From Gnetum montanum (Eukaryota > Streptophyta > Gnetopsida > Gnetales > Gnetaceae), in assembly GCA_015680685.1 (NCBI GenBank), contig MNCI01003602.1, forward strand, positions 428,304-492,303: DNA of 64,000 nt. Direction: 5' to 3'. Below the pieces are notes generated by a model. That model saw only the letters and a list, made by a program, of their open reading frames with translations, was not told where the DNA came from and did no database searches. The position numbers and the translations under genes were made by a program. Below are positions 1 through 10,536 of the stretch, one piece after another. Position 1 is the stretch's first letter; the number at the start of each line of letters is the position of its first letter.

Positions 1-213
1 ATATTAAATATGTTACTTTTGAAAAGCTAAAAGGGGAGTTTGATGAATATCTAACTAGATTTAACCTATTTACAAGAAGTGTGTGGCTGCCAAAACAACA
101 CATAGCTAGTGGCTAATCCTTAAAGATATCAGAGATATGAGTATTACCATTGGGACCTCCACACAAGCCCCTCCAAGAAATAAGAAGAAGAAGAGTGAGA
201 AATCAGGTATATT
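1..213 (+). pseudogene. Element D antisense gene, upstream exon piece
   Basis: Coding-like plus-strand stretch at the window edge (frame 3 begins IKYVTFEKLKGEFDEYL) followed by stops. It ends in an exon-like AG next to GTATAT at about 208-213. Directly afterwards comes GTTAT and the LTR of element A, and the same GTTAT reappears at 22012, after which an intron-like tract ends in TTACAAG and a coding exon begins at about 22118. The two flanks therefore appear to be one gene split by the insertion of A. The protein family is not recognised. An alternative is a gag remnant of another element, because only about 35 readable residues are visible. Confidence 0.4.
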
Positions 214-218
214 GTTAT
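214..218. repeat. Left target-site duplication of element A (GTTAT)
   Basis: GTTAT lies immediately before the LTR edge TGTGATGTCC and is matched by GTTAT right after the other LTR at 22012-22016. A 5-base duplication is the normal footprint of a Ty3-gypsy integrase. Confidence 0.65.
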
Positions 219-2115
219 TGTGATGTCCAAAAATGTTAGTGCCTAGAACACCGAGAGGTTGTCAGGCGTATAGCCTAACTCCAAATCTGTGGGAGGGCTG
301 CACTGGGAAAAATGGAAACGAGGTGCCCTAAATAGTCTAGTTGATTAGATAGGGACTTACATGGTGTAATAATAACCATTTGTAAATAGAGTTTTTAGTA
401 AGCCTTATGCAAGAGTCAGAGCAACGAGCAAGAACGTAACATAACATAATGTAAATATGTGAATATGTATTAATAGTAGAAGAAAGCACAAAAAGTAAAT
501 GCTAAGAAATATGAAACAAATGTTAAGAATATAGAACTAGAGTTTGAGGGTGGAGAAATCCATTGCCCAAAGATTGAGATGCACAACTTTTAATTGAATA
601 ATGTTTAAAGCTGGTATACAACATTAGACAAGCACAACGGTAGCGTAGTAGTGTGGTCACAGTCTTTGGGATGTCATGGATGCAGTGCTAGCAACTACAA
701 AGGAGGTTGGACCTACCAAGTTTATAGTCATCATGTTGTGCAAGTGCAAGGAAGACTACGTCATGGTACTCAGCCAGGTGTCAAGCTTGGATGCTCAAGT
801 GCAGGAGTGATTGAAAATGCTAAGCATGCTCTAATACTTGATGCTTAAGATGACCTTTTCTGATCAACCTTAAAATGCTAATTATTAGGGTATTTATAGG
901 GTTAGGGTTGACGTGAGATGTGGGCTGAATGCCACATGGCCTAGGTCCCATGTAGCATGGGTGTGAACAAGTTACGCTAACATGTTATGCTCAAAATGTC
1001 AAGCTTTGAGTGTTAAGCTCAAAGTGTAATGCTCTGTAGGACAACAATAGGAACTGAGAATCTGCCAAACTATGACCACACCACCTAGACTACATGTGTC
1101 AATGTCTGAAGGACTACCATGTACCTACAAACAATGCCAAAACAAATGCAACTAGAAGCCTATGCTCCAGGACTACATCTTCTGACTCTTCCGAGTAGGG
1201 TCAAGCGTAGGAACAATTTTGGGGATTAATAGGAGGTGCAAAAGTAAAGTAGATTGCTAATCTTGGTCATTAGAAGGATGTCAAAGCTGAAATGAAAGTC
1301 GATGTTGAGTTCTAGGAGCTTCTAGAGGCATTTGAAGGCATTTTCCAAGTGTCACATTGTCTATGCTGCACAGCATGATGGAGTGTAGCATGAAGACTTA
1401 GAAAATTTTTGTATATTTTCACTTGTCACACTATCTACACTATGCAGCATAGCAAAGCATAGCATAAGTACTTTGATGAATTTTGCCAAAATTTGCAATG
1501 TTTCTTCATGGCACACTAACCACACTTTGGGGTGTAGTAGGATAAGAAACCTCAGAAGTCAAAAAATTGCCAAATGCATCTTCCATATCTAGATAGCTTG
1601 ATAGATTTCTTATTCAACACTTAGAAAAATTTGACCCCAAAAACCTATGTCATGCTAGCTACACTGTGCAGTGTAGTAGAGTGTGACAAGCCTAAAAGAT
1701 AGAAAATTTGCCAAACTATTTTTTCCATGCTAAGCACCTTTGACAACTTCTAGCTTGGTACTTGGGTGGATGAGCAACTAGAACATATGTCAAGCTAAGC
1801 AAGCTAGAGAGCATAGTGAGCTTGACAATCTAGGGGATAGAAAATTTGCCAAACTATTTGATCCATCCTTAGTAACCCTTGACTACTTTTGGCCTGACAT
1901 TTACGCAAATTGGTCATGAAAGTGTATGCTACACTAGCTATGCTAGGGAGCGTAGTAGGTAGACTTTGAAAAGTTTTGCAAACACAGGACTCCCAGTGTG
2001 CTATGTTGTCTACACTACATAGCATGACACTAGACTTAGAAACATTTTGTCCAAGTTTTGACACTTAAGCAAATCTACCATTGAACTACAGGAGCCCAAA
2101 ATTAGTGGTGTTTCA
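219..2115 (-). repeat. Element A, 3' LTR (minus orientation)
   Basis: About 1.9 kb, repeated with clear similarity at 20110-22011, for example the blocks ending AATAATAACCATTTGTAAA and AGCC(C/T)AAAATTAGTGG. Orientation is minus: the reverse complement starts TGAAACACC and ends in CA, and the TATA box is on the minus strand at about 891-898. U3 (roughly 1300-2060) is full of short repeats built from CTATGC, GCATAGC and CTTAGAAAA. Long LTRs of this kind are typical of Tat/Ogre elements. Confidence 0.85.
891..898 (-). promoter_or_regulatory. TATA box in A 3' LTR
   Basis: The minus strand reads CCCTATAAATACCC. The same position in the sister LTR is at 20789-20796, and the homologous box in element B is at 9437-9444. 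It marks the U3/R boundary region and fixes the minus orientation. Confidence 0.65.
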
Positions 2116-2132
2116 TTGGCCCCTCTTTGTTG
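2116..2132 (-). other. Polypurine tract of element A
   Basis: The reverse complement reads AAAGAGGGGCCAA immediately upstream of the LTR start TGAAACACC. The same tract stands at 8464-8476 before the B LTR. This is the plus-strand primer site for reverse transcription. Confidence 0.65.
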
Positions 2133-3655
2133 ATGTCAAGAGGACTGGCCCAAGAGACGTTGACAAAGAATATGAAACACCATGATGAACATGACACCAA
2201 CACCGTTCATCAATGCCTACTTGGACAATGTTTTGCTATGCTTGAGAGTGCCGAAGAAATGAGGTCTGATAGGGAATAGTTTCAGGAGATGTGTCAAGGG
2301 ACAATGGATAGCATGGATAGAGTGGATAGCTATGGGGTGCAATGCCACAATGGCTTGTCACCATAACATGATCCCTCGTCAAAGTTCTTGTGAGGGATTC
2401 AGCATGTGGAGGTGTCCTACCCTTTGGATTTAGACCTCTCATCAGAGTGCTTATGGGATGGTCAATCCAAGGCCAGACTGGTTGCAAAATGGTAACTGTG
2501 CCATTTAACTTGGGCACTTGACTTGTCCCATTTTCTTTTCCTTTTCTTCATCTCCCTTTTTTTCTTTTTCTTACTTACTTTTTTTTCTCTGTCTCTTTTT
2601 CTTTTTCTTTTTGTATTGACGAGTGAACTATGCACCATATTTGCTTAGAGGCAATTGTGTTACATCTGTAGGACAAGTGTTTCCTCCCCGAAATGAGTTG
2701 TGTTACATTTTTTTGGGCTTTGACCAGCCCACAAAGTCTTCCCATAGGACGAGTTGTGTTATGTCTACTATGGGTTTCGTGGATAACTATAGGAAAGGTT
2801 ACATGTGCATTAGGGAAGCTTGTAGGCAATGTGGAGTGATTGCAAGATCAATAGGTAGAGGTTAGATTAGTTGAGGGGATAGTAGGGATGTGCACTATTA
2901 AGTAGCTAGGCAAGCCAAAGCAGATACATCAGAACAATTTGGTGCCTTATCATTGCGATGAAATGCACCCTTGAATGACATTGCCCAGGCTTCATCCTGA
3001 AAACATAACATAGAGAAAACAAGAAAAAATAACCACCATGTGAGATGAGAGTGAAGTCCTGCCTACCAGGGGCATTACGAGGGCTACGAGTGCTATGTCA
3101 ATTGCGTACAATGTCCAAAGCAGGAAGGCCAATGCAAGCATTAGTAATGGTAGGCTAGAAATCTCCAATAGCCACACTAGAAATGAGCACTCAAGTGGCT
3201 AGGAGAAATGGTGATGTCGATGCTCAAGAGTTCTCACTAGAGGCAGGTGTCAGGAAACTTAGCCGCAGGGTGAGAAGCCAAATTGCCAAATGAATGCTCT
3301 TTCAAACTCAAGCAATGGTGAGGGTGGGAGGATGGCAATGCTATGGCTAGGCCACAATACTGCTGGGACTCTAGTGAGTGCTACTAATGATGAGAGCTAT
3401 GACCAAAATGATTAGCAGTGATGACGGTAGCTTTGGAAGGTCAGCAAGATGCCAAACGGCATCTCCAAAAGACTAGCAAGATGTTGGGGATGGCAACATT
3501 GCAAATGTCCTAGAGGGTTTTTTCATGAAAACATGAACTTCATTCTAGAACTACAATGCCCCACCCCATCCTACCTGAGAGGTGTGGATAGGCAACGAAA
3601 GATTGGAAGTATTCTCAATCACTTGTCCACAATCCATGTATGTTGAACTGTAGGT
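2133..3655 (-). other. Element A 3' tail, non-coding
   Basis: About 1.5 kb between the minisatellite and the polypurine tract. It matches the B tail (7450-8460) in inverted orientation: GAGTTGTGTTAC near 2695-2757 against GTAACACAACTC near 8120-8185, and GGCCACAATACTGCTGG near 3350 against the B segment near 7730-7745. Short readable frames on either strand have no recognisable protein features. A pyrimidine-rich run lies at about 2530-2615. Confidence 0.6.
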
Positions 3656-3659
3656 GTTG

Positions 3660-3975
3660 AATTGCGGACCCAATTTTAGGTCTTGGTAGACCACCTGTTG
3701 TGCTAGTTTAAGGTCCTAGCAGACTGCCATCCTAGTTTAAGGTCTGGGTGGACCATGATGTGCTAATTTAAGGTCCTAGTAGACCACTACACTAGTTTAA
3801 CATCATAGCAGATGGTTGATGGCCAGTTTAAGGTCATAGCAGACCATGTTGTGGGTGCTAGTTTAATGTCATAGCCAAAGGATGTTCTATGCCAATTTAA
3901 TGTAATAGTGGATATTCTATGCCAATTTAATGTCATAGTGGATGTCTATGTCAATTTAATTTCATAGTGGACATT
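3660..3975. repeat. Minisatellite after A integrase, about 35-bp units
   Basis: Roughly ten diverged units of a GCTAGTTTAAGGTC(A/C)TAGCAGACCA type. Related arrays occur at 7109-7450, 15955-16165 and 25285-25445. Macas and colleagues described tandem repeats in the 3' regions of Tat/Ogre elements as a source of satellites; position and structure here fit that class. Confidence 0.8.
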
Positions 3976-4013
3976 TTCTTACCTTGCTTTTGTTGTTAAT
4001 GCAATACTGCATG

Positions 4014-5090
4014 TCAGGTGTAGTACAGTTTCACGTACGAGTGCTTAATCAGCTTGATAAACTTATTGCCATCTAGATCAGCAAGCTTGAAGGCTTCATT
4101 GTCATTTTCCTTAGTGAAGAAGAAAGGCCCTTCCTATTTGGTTGAGAATTTATCCATGGGCTCACAAATGACCTTGAGAACCAAGCCCCCTTTCTTGATT
4201 GGGCATTGATGTTGATTGTGGTGATGCTTTTGTTGTTGCTTCTCTTGGTACCACTCAATGCGATCAAGCATTTGGATGCACTTCTCCTCTATAGAGTCAA
4301 GGTTGATGGTTCTCAACTCGTTGTTCTAAACCTCATGAACGAAGCTCGAGAGGATCATGCAGAGTGACGAGACCTACAATTCAAGAGGTAACATTGCTTC
4401 AAACTCATATACAAGACTATAAGGAATTTTTACCTATCACAGTTCTACATGTTGTGCATTAGGCCCATAGTGCATAGAATAGTTGTTCGTGCCATCATCA
4501 CTTACTATTGTTAAGCATCCTCTTCAGAAGGTTGACAATGACCTTGTTTATAGCCTCCACTTGACCATTTGCCTAAGGGTAGTATGGTGACAAGAAAAAG
4601 TGTTTGATGTCAAGGTTTTCATAGAAGGCTTTGGTTTCTACACTGCTAAATTGTGGCCTATTGTTTGTAACTATAGTCATGGGGAGACAAAATTGGATCA
4701 CTATGTTGTCAAGCATGAATTTGCAAACTTGCTGGGATGTTGTCTTCCTAAGGGGAATAGCTTTAACCCACTTTGTGAATTACTCAATTACAGTAATGAT
4801 GAAGCTGTGTCCTATGAAAGACTTAGCCATTATAGGTCTAATGTTGTCCAAACCCCAACATTGAAATGGCCATGTGATCTGCATAGTATGTAGTTCAGTA
4901 GGTGGCACATGCATTAGGTTTCCATGTCACTTACACATGTCACATGTCCTAACCTTGGAGATGCAATCACACTCCATGTAAGGCTAGTAATAGCCTAGAC
5001 GTATGAGTTTTTCTGTCATTACCCTAGGAGCTATATGAACCTCACATAGTCCCTCATGGACTTGGTTAATGATCTTTTGTGCTTCACTAC
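4014..5090 (-). pseudogene. Element A integrase (Ty3-gypsy, decayed)
   Basis: Translation of the minus strand gives an integrase in order: zinc-binding part (HEGLCEVHIA, then DCISKVRTCDMC), core with WGLDNIRPIM, FTKWVKAIPL, the degenerate TNNRPQFSS and SPYYP, and a C-terminal part with a GGLVLK-like motif ending SYVKLYYT before a TGA at 4014-4016. Several stops and small shifts break the frame. The core aspartate motif TDNGPQF has become TNNRPQF, so it cannot be active. It aligns throughout with the B integrase at 5960-7102. Placement with the Tat lineage is inference from the style of the motifs. Confidence 0.85.
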
Positions 5091-5109
5091 TACTAATACA
5101 GGTTAACAG

Positions 5110-5955
5110 TATTCCATCATAAGATCTATGACATAAGGTACTATCATCTACAAGGACGTACTATTGTGATCATTTTCGCACTACATCCTTTAGGGCAGAT
5201 GTTAATTTTTGTGGGGGCTCTCCCTATTGGAGGTATGCCTTAATATCATCGTACCACTCTTGGGCGTAAGTTGTACTTATGGATGTGATGCTTGTTATGT
5301 GAGTTATAAGTTCAGTGCAATCCACTATCGAAGCAAGCAAAGTGGAGAACATGTTTGGTGATATGCTTAACGCTAAAGTAACAAGTGTGTCAGCTATTTT
5401 CATTGTGGGGGATATGTTGGACATCTATAGTTGCAAATTGTTTAAACAAGTGTTTTTCCAACTCACAGTAAGGTTGTAGATGTTGTTCTTTACAAGCGTA
5501 GATGTCTGTGACTTGGTTAATAACTAGTTGTGAATCACCTCGAATTCCTATGTCTTGAATTCCCAACTCTTGAGCTACTAAAATGCCTCTAAGGAAACCT
5601 TTGCATTCTAAAATGTTGTTTGTACAAAGAAATGCAAAGTGGTACGTGAAGGGTTAGATCTCCCTAGAGGAGAATGTGATAACAGCAATAGCACTACCAC
5701 CTTGTGTGGTAGAAGCACCATCAAAGTATAAAATGGCCTCAAAATTTGTAGGTACTTGGCTTATACTTCTCACATGTTCATCTGAGAATTCCGAATCTAT
5801 TATTTCTTGATCATTTATGGGTGAAGCCATGAGTTGTGTGGCTATTGCTTAACCTTTTGTGGATGCCTGCACTATGTAGTGTAGGTCAAACTCCATTGTT
5901 ATTACCTTCCATTTTGCTATTCTACTACTTTCATATATTTTTGATGTAATAGCCA
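5110..5955 (-). pseudogene. Element A RNase H domain (decayed)
   Basis: The minus strand reads RIAKWKVITMEFDLHYIVQ near 5900, the RNase H start YFDGAS at about 5713-5728, then the second active-site stretch RGDSQLVINQV near 5530 and HIPHNEN...ADTL. This order (connection region, RNase H, then integrase at lower coordinates) is the Ty3-gypsy order. Reverse transcriptase should lie upstream at higher coordinates but is not found; the sequence is interrupted at about 5960 by element B. Confidence 0.8.
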
Positions 5956-5959
5956 TGAG

Positions 5960-7102
5960 TAACAATATGTACTCATGGGAAATGACGTCATGTGTCAACG
6001 CTCCTACGACGGGATATTGCTGGCATGCGTGGGTGGCGAGCAAGTACAGAAAGTAGTTAATGAAGTGCATGAGGGGCTGTGCGGTGGACACATAGCACCC
6101 AGGGCTATGGATACAAGAATCAGATGCCTAGGGTACTACTGGCCCCACATGGAGTGTGACTGCCTGTCGAAATTCAAGACATGCGACACATGCCAAAGAT
6201 ACGCAAATCTCATACATGTAGCACCCACGAACCTACACCCAATGCAAATCATGTGGCCCTTCCAACGATGGGGACTAGACCTCATAGGGCCTATCATGCC
6301 TAAATCCTCTACAGGGCATAGTTTCATTATCACCGCCACTGAGTACTTCACCAAGTGGGTGGAAGCTATCCCCCTGAGGAGGAAAACATCTCAGCAAATC
6401 TGCCATTTTATCCTAGACAACATCGTAACAAGGTTCAGGCTTCCAATGACTATTGTGACTGACAATGGGCCACAGTTCAGCAGTACAAAAACTCAAACCT
6501 TCTATAACAATGTAGGAATTAATCAATCATTCTCCTCCCCCTATTATCCACAGGCAAATGAGTAGGTAGAGGCTACAAATAAGTCCATCATCAACTTGCT
6601 GAAGTGGAGTCTTAACAATAGCAAGAGGAGTGGCACGAGCAAATCCTCTACATTCTGTGGGCCTACCGGATGACATGCAGGACCACCACAAGTAAGACCC
6701 CTTATAGCCTTGTTTATGGATCTGAAGTTGTGTTGCCTCTTGAGTTGCAGGTACCATCACTCTAGATGATCCTGTTCGACATTGTGAGCGAAGCCCAGAA
6801 CAATGAGTCACGAATCATTGACCTTAACTCAATAGAGGAGGAGCACACACAGACGCTGAGATGCACCGAGCACTACCAAAGCAAGTAATAGCAGAAGCAC
6901 CATGTAGACCCGCATCGATGGCCAATGCAGAAGGGAGACCTCATCCTCAAGGCCGCCCATGAGCAAATTCTCAGCCAACTAGGAAGGTCCTTACGTGGTC
7001 ACTAAAGCCTTCGGGAATGGAGCCTTCAAGCTAGCAAACATGGACAGCAATGAGTTCGCCAACCTAGTGAATCACTCATACCTTAAGCCATACTACATCT
7101 AA
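5960..7102 (+). pseudogene. Element B integrase (Ty3-gypsy, nearly intact)
   Basis: The open stretch from 5975 reads YDGILLACV, then the zinc-binding region VHEGLCGGHIA ... CDTCQRYAN, then the DDE core: WGLDLIGPIMPKSSTGH, TKWVEAIPL and TDNGPQFSS. At 6563-6565 a TAG replaces the expected Gln of the ANGQ..E motif, just before VEATNK. The rest is readable with small shifts and ends GPYVVTKAFGNGAFKLAN ... YLKPYYI with TAA at 7100-7102. Codons are CpG-rich compared with the homologous A copy, so B is probably younger. Its 5' part is missing: it starts at the point where A's RNase H is broken. Confidence 0.88.
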
Positions 7103-7108
7103 AGCACA

Positions 7109-7450
7109 ATGCCATTCAGCACCGTCTGCTACGATGATAAACTGGCAGCGACACCGAGCAGCGTCTACAATGACGTTAAACTAGCAGCACCGAGCACCGT
7201 CTGTGACGATGATAAACTAGCAATGGCACCGAGCACCGTCCGCTATGATGATAAATTGGCAGCGGCACCGAGTAATGTCCGCAATGATGATAAACTAGCG
7301 ACATCGAATACCGTCCACCATGACATAAAACTAGCACGGCCTGTCCGCTACGATGATAAACTGGCATGTACAGTCTTCTGGGACCTTAAACTAGAACAGC
7401 GGTCTACTGGAACCTTAAACCAGTACACAATCTACCAAGACCTTAAACTG
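7109..7450 (+). repeat. Minisatellite of element B (10 units, 30-39 bp)
   Basis: Ten units centred on GATGATAAACTGGCA or GACCTTAAACTAG. Seven early units have about 38-bp spacing and three later ones about 30 bp. It starts a few bases after the integrase stop, as in element A. The array stays open in one plus frame and would encode repeated YDDKLA(A/T)APSTV peptides (7109-7624), but no function is evident and this may be chance. Confidence 0.8.
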
Positions 7451-8463
7451 GGTTCACGTCACATCCCCAGCATGCATCTACACCAAGTACGCATCAGACG
7501 AGCATGCAGAGTGCTGACATGTGGGTGGGACGTCGCAGCTCCAGAACGTAGTTCACGATGCAATGAGAATGTGGTCCAGAACACATGCAACACTGCCACC
7601 CTTGGCATCATGCTAACCCTCTGAAGATGTCATATGGAATTACACTGGCCCTCCAGACCTACCATCACCATGGCCCACTACCCTGACGGTAGTTCCTTGG
7701 CTAGTTCCCGTAGCTGGAGTTCCAGTAGTATTGTGGCCCAGCCACAATATTGTTACCCTCCAGACCCCTACCAACACCTCGACTCACATGACATTTGGTA
7801 TGTGGTAGCTGATCCCACAGCTAGACTGAGAATGCATGCCTTTGGCAGGGATTCCAGAGCATCCGCACTCACAAGACCTCTCGGTGCCTTAGAGGCCAGC
7901 TCCTCCATGCCAATGTTGTCAAGGCCACTTCTGGCCTTCCTACTTTGGACACCGTACACCAGCACGGGTGTCCAAGAGCTTCAACAACATCTACAACTAG
8001 TAAGACCTTTACCCTCACTAGCTGAGGGCACATCTTGCTATAGCAGCAAATGCTACCGCGTCGCGAAGCGAGTGCCTCCACTAGCTCAGCTACTTCAAAG
8101 TGCAAATTCCATGATGCGCGTAACACAACTCGTTGTATGGAATGCATCTGTAGGCAGGTCAAAACCTTTCACAGATGTAACACAACTCATCCTATGAAGA
8201 AAACACCTGTCCTATAAGGGGTTGAAGAACAGCGTCAGCCAAAGATGAAAATGTGAACGAGTCCATCATGAGCACTCTAACAAGGGACTCTGCTAAACAT
8301 CATCTTTGCTCTTTGCCTTAACCTCTGCAAAACCAATGCAACACTCTCAAGCGCAGCCAAGCAACGTCCCCGCAATCACCAAGTGGCAACATTAGCATCG
8401 TGTCTTCCGTGGTGTTTCATTCTCTTTGTCAATGTCTATTGAGCCCATTCTCCAGACATCGAC
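7451..8463 (+). other. Element B 3' tail, non-coding
   Basis: About 1 kb between the minisatellite and the polypurine tract, homologous in inverted orientation to the A tail at 2133-3655. Long open frames on both strands (for example plus 7634-8197) resemble nothing known and look like by-products of a stop-poor, GC-richer sequence. Confidence 0.55.
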
Positions 8464-8476
8464 AAAGAGGGGCCAA
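8464..8476 (+). other. Polypurine tract of element B
   Basis: AAAGAGGGGCCAA directly before the LTR start TGAAACACCCC, identical to the tract of element A in the other orientation. Confidence 0.65.
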
Positions 8477-10077
8477 TGAAACACCCCAAAAAATTCGAAG
8501 TCATTCTCACTTCACCAGGCCTTGCGATTCGTGCAGCACCACGATAGTTCTTCGAGAGGAGAACGCTCTGAATTCAGGCCAACCAATTCGGAAAATTTTC
8601 TACTTTAGGTGTAAATAGGCCCTACGGATCATCCCGCCTGTCCACCTAAGTAGTTTTCCCAGCCAATAGCCTACGCAGAGATGGTGTGCAAAGTTTACAG
8701 CAGCGCTCAGGAAGCATGAAATAGTTCAGCAATTTTTCTAAGTCACGAAGTCTGCTACACTATGCTACGCCCTGCTATGTAGCATAGCAAGCTTCAGAAA
8801 ATGATTATAGAACGAAGTGCCACGCTACGTAGCGTAGCGTAGCATGGAAATAGCTATACAACCAGTTCCCTAGCTCAACTTCAAGTCCTTCAAAAATGTC
8901 CCTTTCCATCAGGAAGCGACGAACCATGTCTGCTGCTACGCTACGCTGAGCTACATGCCGCAACAAGGCATAGCAATCCTATAGATGAGACAGAAGGTAG
9001 CTCAAAGGGCAGAATTAGCAAGTTTGCAAGTCTCATAACACAAGAAGAAAATTTGCAAATTGGTAAAGTTTTCATGACTAAGGCCAGTCGCTACACTACG
9101 TAGCATAGCATAGCATAGCAAGCATGCAACACACATGTAGCAGAACGCACGACAAGGTGCTATGCTACGCTAAGCATGCTACAATACAAAGCACAGCAAG
9201 GCATGCTAGTGGTTGTGAAACATCAATGCACTTCACCTAATTGGACTATTAGCACATGTCTCCAGATGCTGATGGCATAATTACGGCATGGCAGGCTCAC
9301 AGTTACGACATGGCAGGCTCGCATTACAACAATCATGCAAGTCCAACAGTCATGCATGGCACATGAGGCACAAGAAAGTCAACGTGGGCCCAAGGCACGT
9401 GGCATCCAAACCACCCCTTTCGCGTGCCCTTGGTCCTATAAATACCCCAACAAGCTACATTCAAAGGGTTCAGAAATTTTCCAGATTCTTCGACTTTTCC
9501 TCTCTCTGGCATTCAAGTTCTCTTCTCGGCACATCGTAACATCAAGCATTGTAAGATTTCTGTTTGATTCTGCAAATAGTTAGCATTCGCAGCTGGCATT
9601 TTATTTCATCCCCCCTCTACCACCTTGTAGAATCCCCGCATTGTCAACATCCAAGTCCGCACCCAAGCGCACAACCTATTTTGTTCTACACATCCTGGTT
9701 ACTCTCGAGATCTCTGCACTTCGCCATGCTATGCAACTGACTGTATCCACCTTGATAGAGCAAACTTGTAGCTTCAAAGTGGTGCATTTTTCTAACTGCA
9801 TTTTACTTTGTTTCCTACTTATTGTTGCGTTTTGCACTATTTTTTCTGCTTTATTTTTTGTCAAGCATTACTTCCCATTTTCATTCTTGTTTTCAAAACT
9901 ATATGTTGCAAAAGGCTATATAGATGCCGATTAAGTCCCTATCTGATCGACCAGACCATTCAGGGTGCCTTGTATCTGCTCACACCCAACACGACCCTCC
10001 CATGGGTATGGGGTCAGAACTGTCATGCCCGTCTACCCCTCGGTGTTTTCCAGCCGCCGACGTTTTCGGTCGCTACA
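8477..10077 (+). repeat. Element B LTR (plus orientation)
   Basis: Starts TGAAACACC and ends in GGTCGCTACA. It has the same internal landmarks as A's LTR read in reverse: U3 with GCTACG/GCATAGC repeats, a TATA box at 9437-9444, then AAGTCCCTATCTGATCGACC and CTCGGTGTTTTCC near the end. About 1.6 kb. CpG is much better preserved than in the A LTRs. No matching 5' LTR of B is present in the window, so B is 5'-truncated. Confidence 0.8.
9437..9444 (+). promoter_or_regulatory. TATA box of B LTR
   Basis: GGTCCTATAAATACCCC, with the same context as the reverse-strand box in both A LTRs. It is followed about 100-250 bases downstream by pyrimidine-rich sequence typical of the R/U5 region. Confidence 0.7.
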
Positions 10078-10535
10078 TTATACATGGGTCTAAGCCCGGA
10101 ATGTCCTCATAAGACCATGCGAATTCCTTGACATTGTCATTAAGGACTCTAGAGATTCTTTGTTGGATTTGAGGCTCTAGTAAGGAACTAAGTTTCAATG
10201 TTTTTGCCTAACCTTTACGTGTTGTTATAGGGACTTCTATGAGGGGATCCTTAGTCACCTCACTTGCTTCTAAGTCTAGAGCTCAGACTAGATGTTTTGG
10301 CCAATCTAGTGATGTCTCTAGGGATGCTATGTTTGTGTCATATGAAAGTAGTTTAAAGTCCACAAGTTTTGTGTTTATGCGTCTCATGAGTTTGCTGTAA
10401 GGTCTAGTTAAGGCTAAGGATGAATGAAGACTCTCGTATGCATTCATTTTTCAAGAGATCCTACAAAATAACCAGAAAGATGTCACGCAACACCTATTTT
10501 AATAAAGCGAAATACATAAAATAAGGAAGACAATG
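10078..10535. other. Unassigned sequence between B LTR and gap
   Basis: About 460 bases with no recognisable coding motif on either strand. It should belong to element A on the far side of the B insertion, but I cannot match it to reverse transcriptase or to any other part. Confidence 0.4.
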
Positions 10536-10536
10536 N
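10536..10536. other. Single-N assembly join
   Basis: One N followed directly by AAGGTCATAGCGGACCATAG, which is one unit of the family minisatellite. A tandem array was probably collapsed here, so distances across this point are unreliable. Confidence 0.7.

Noticed and set aside
7109-7450. CRISPR-like array
   Set aside because: Repeats are contiguous and diverged with no unique spacers, in a plant retrotransposon context; it is a minisatellite.
7634-8197. 187-codon plus-strand frame as a gene
   Set aside because: It lies in the retrotransposon tail, is not open in the homologous A tail, and has no recognisable motif.
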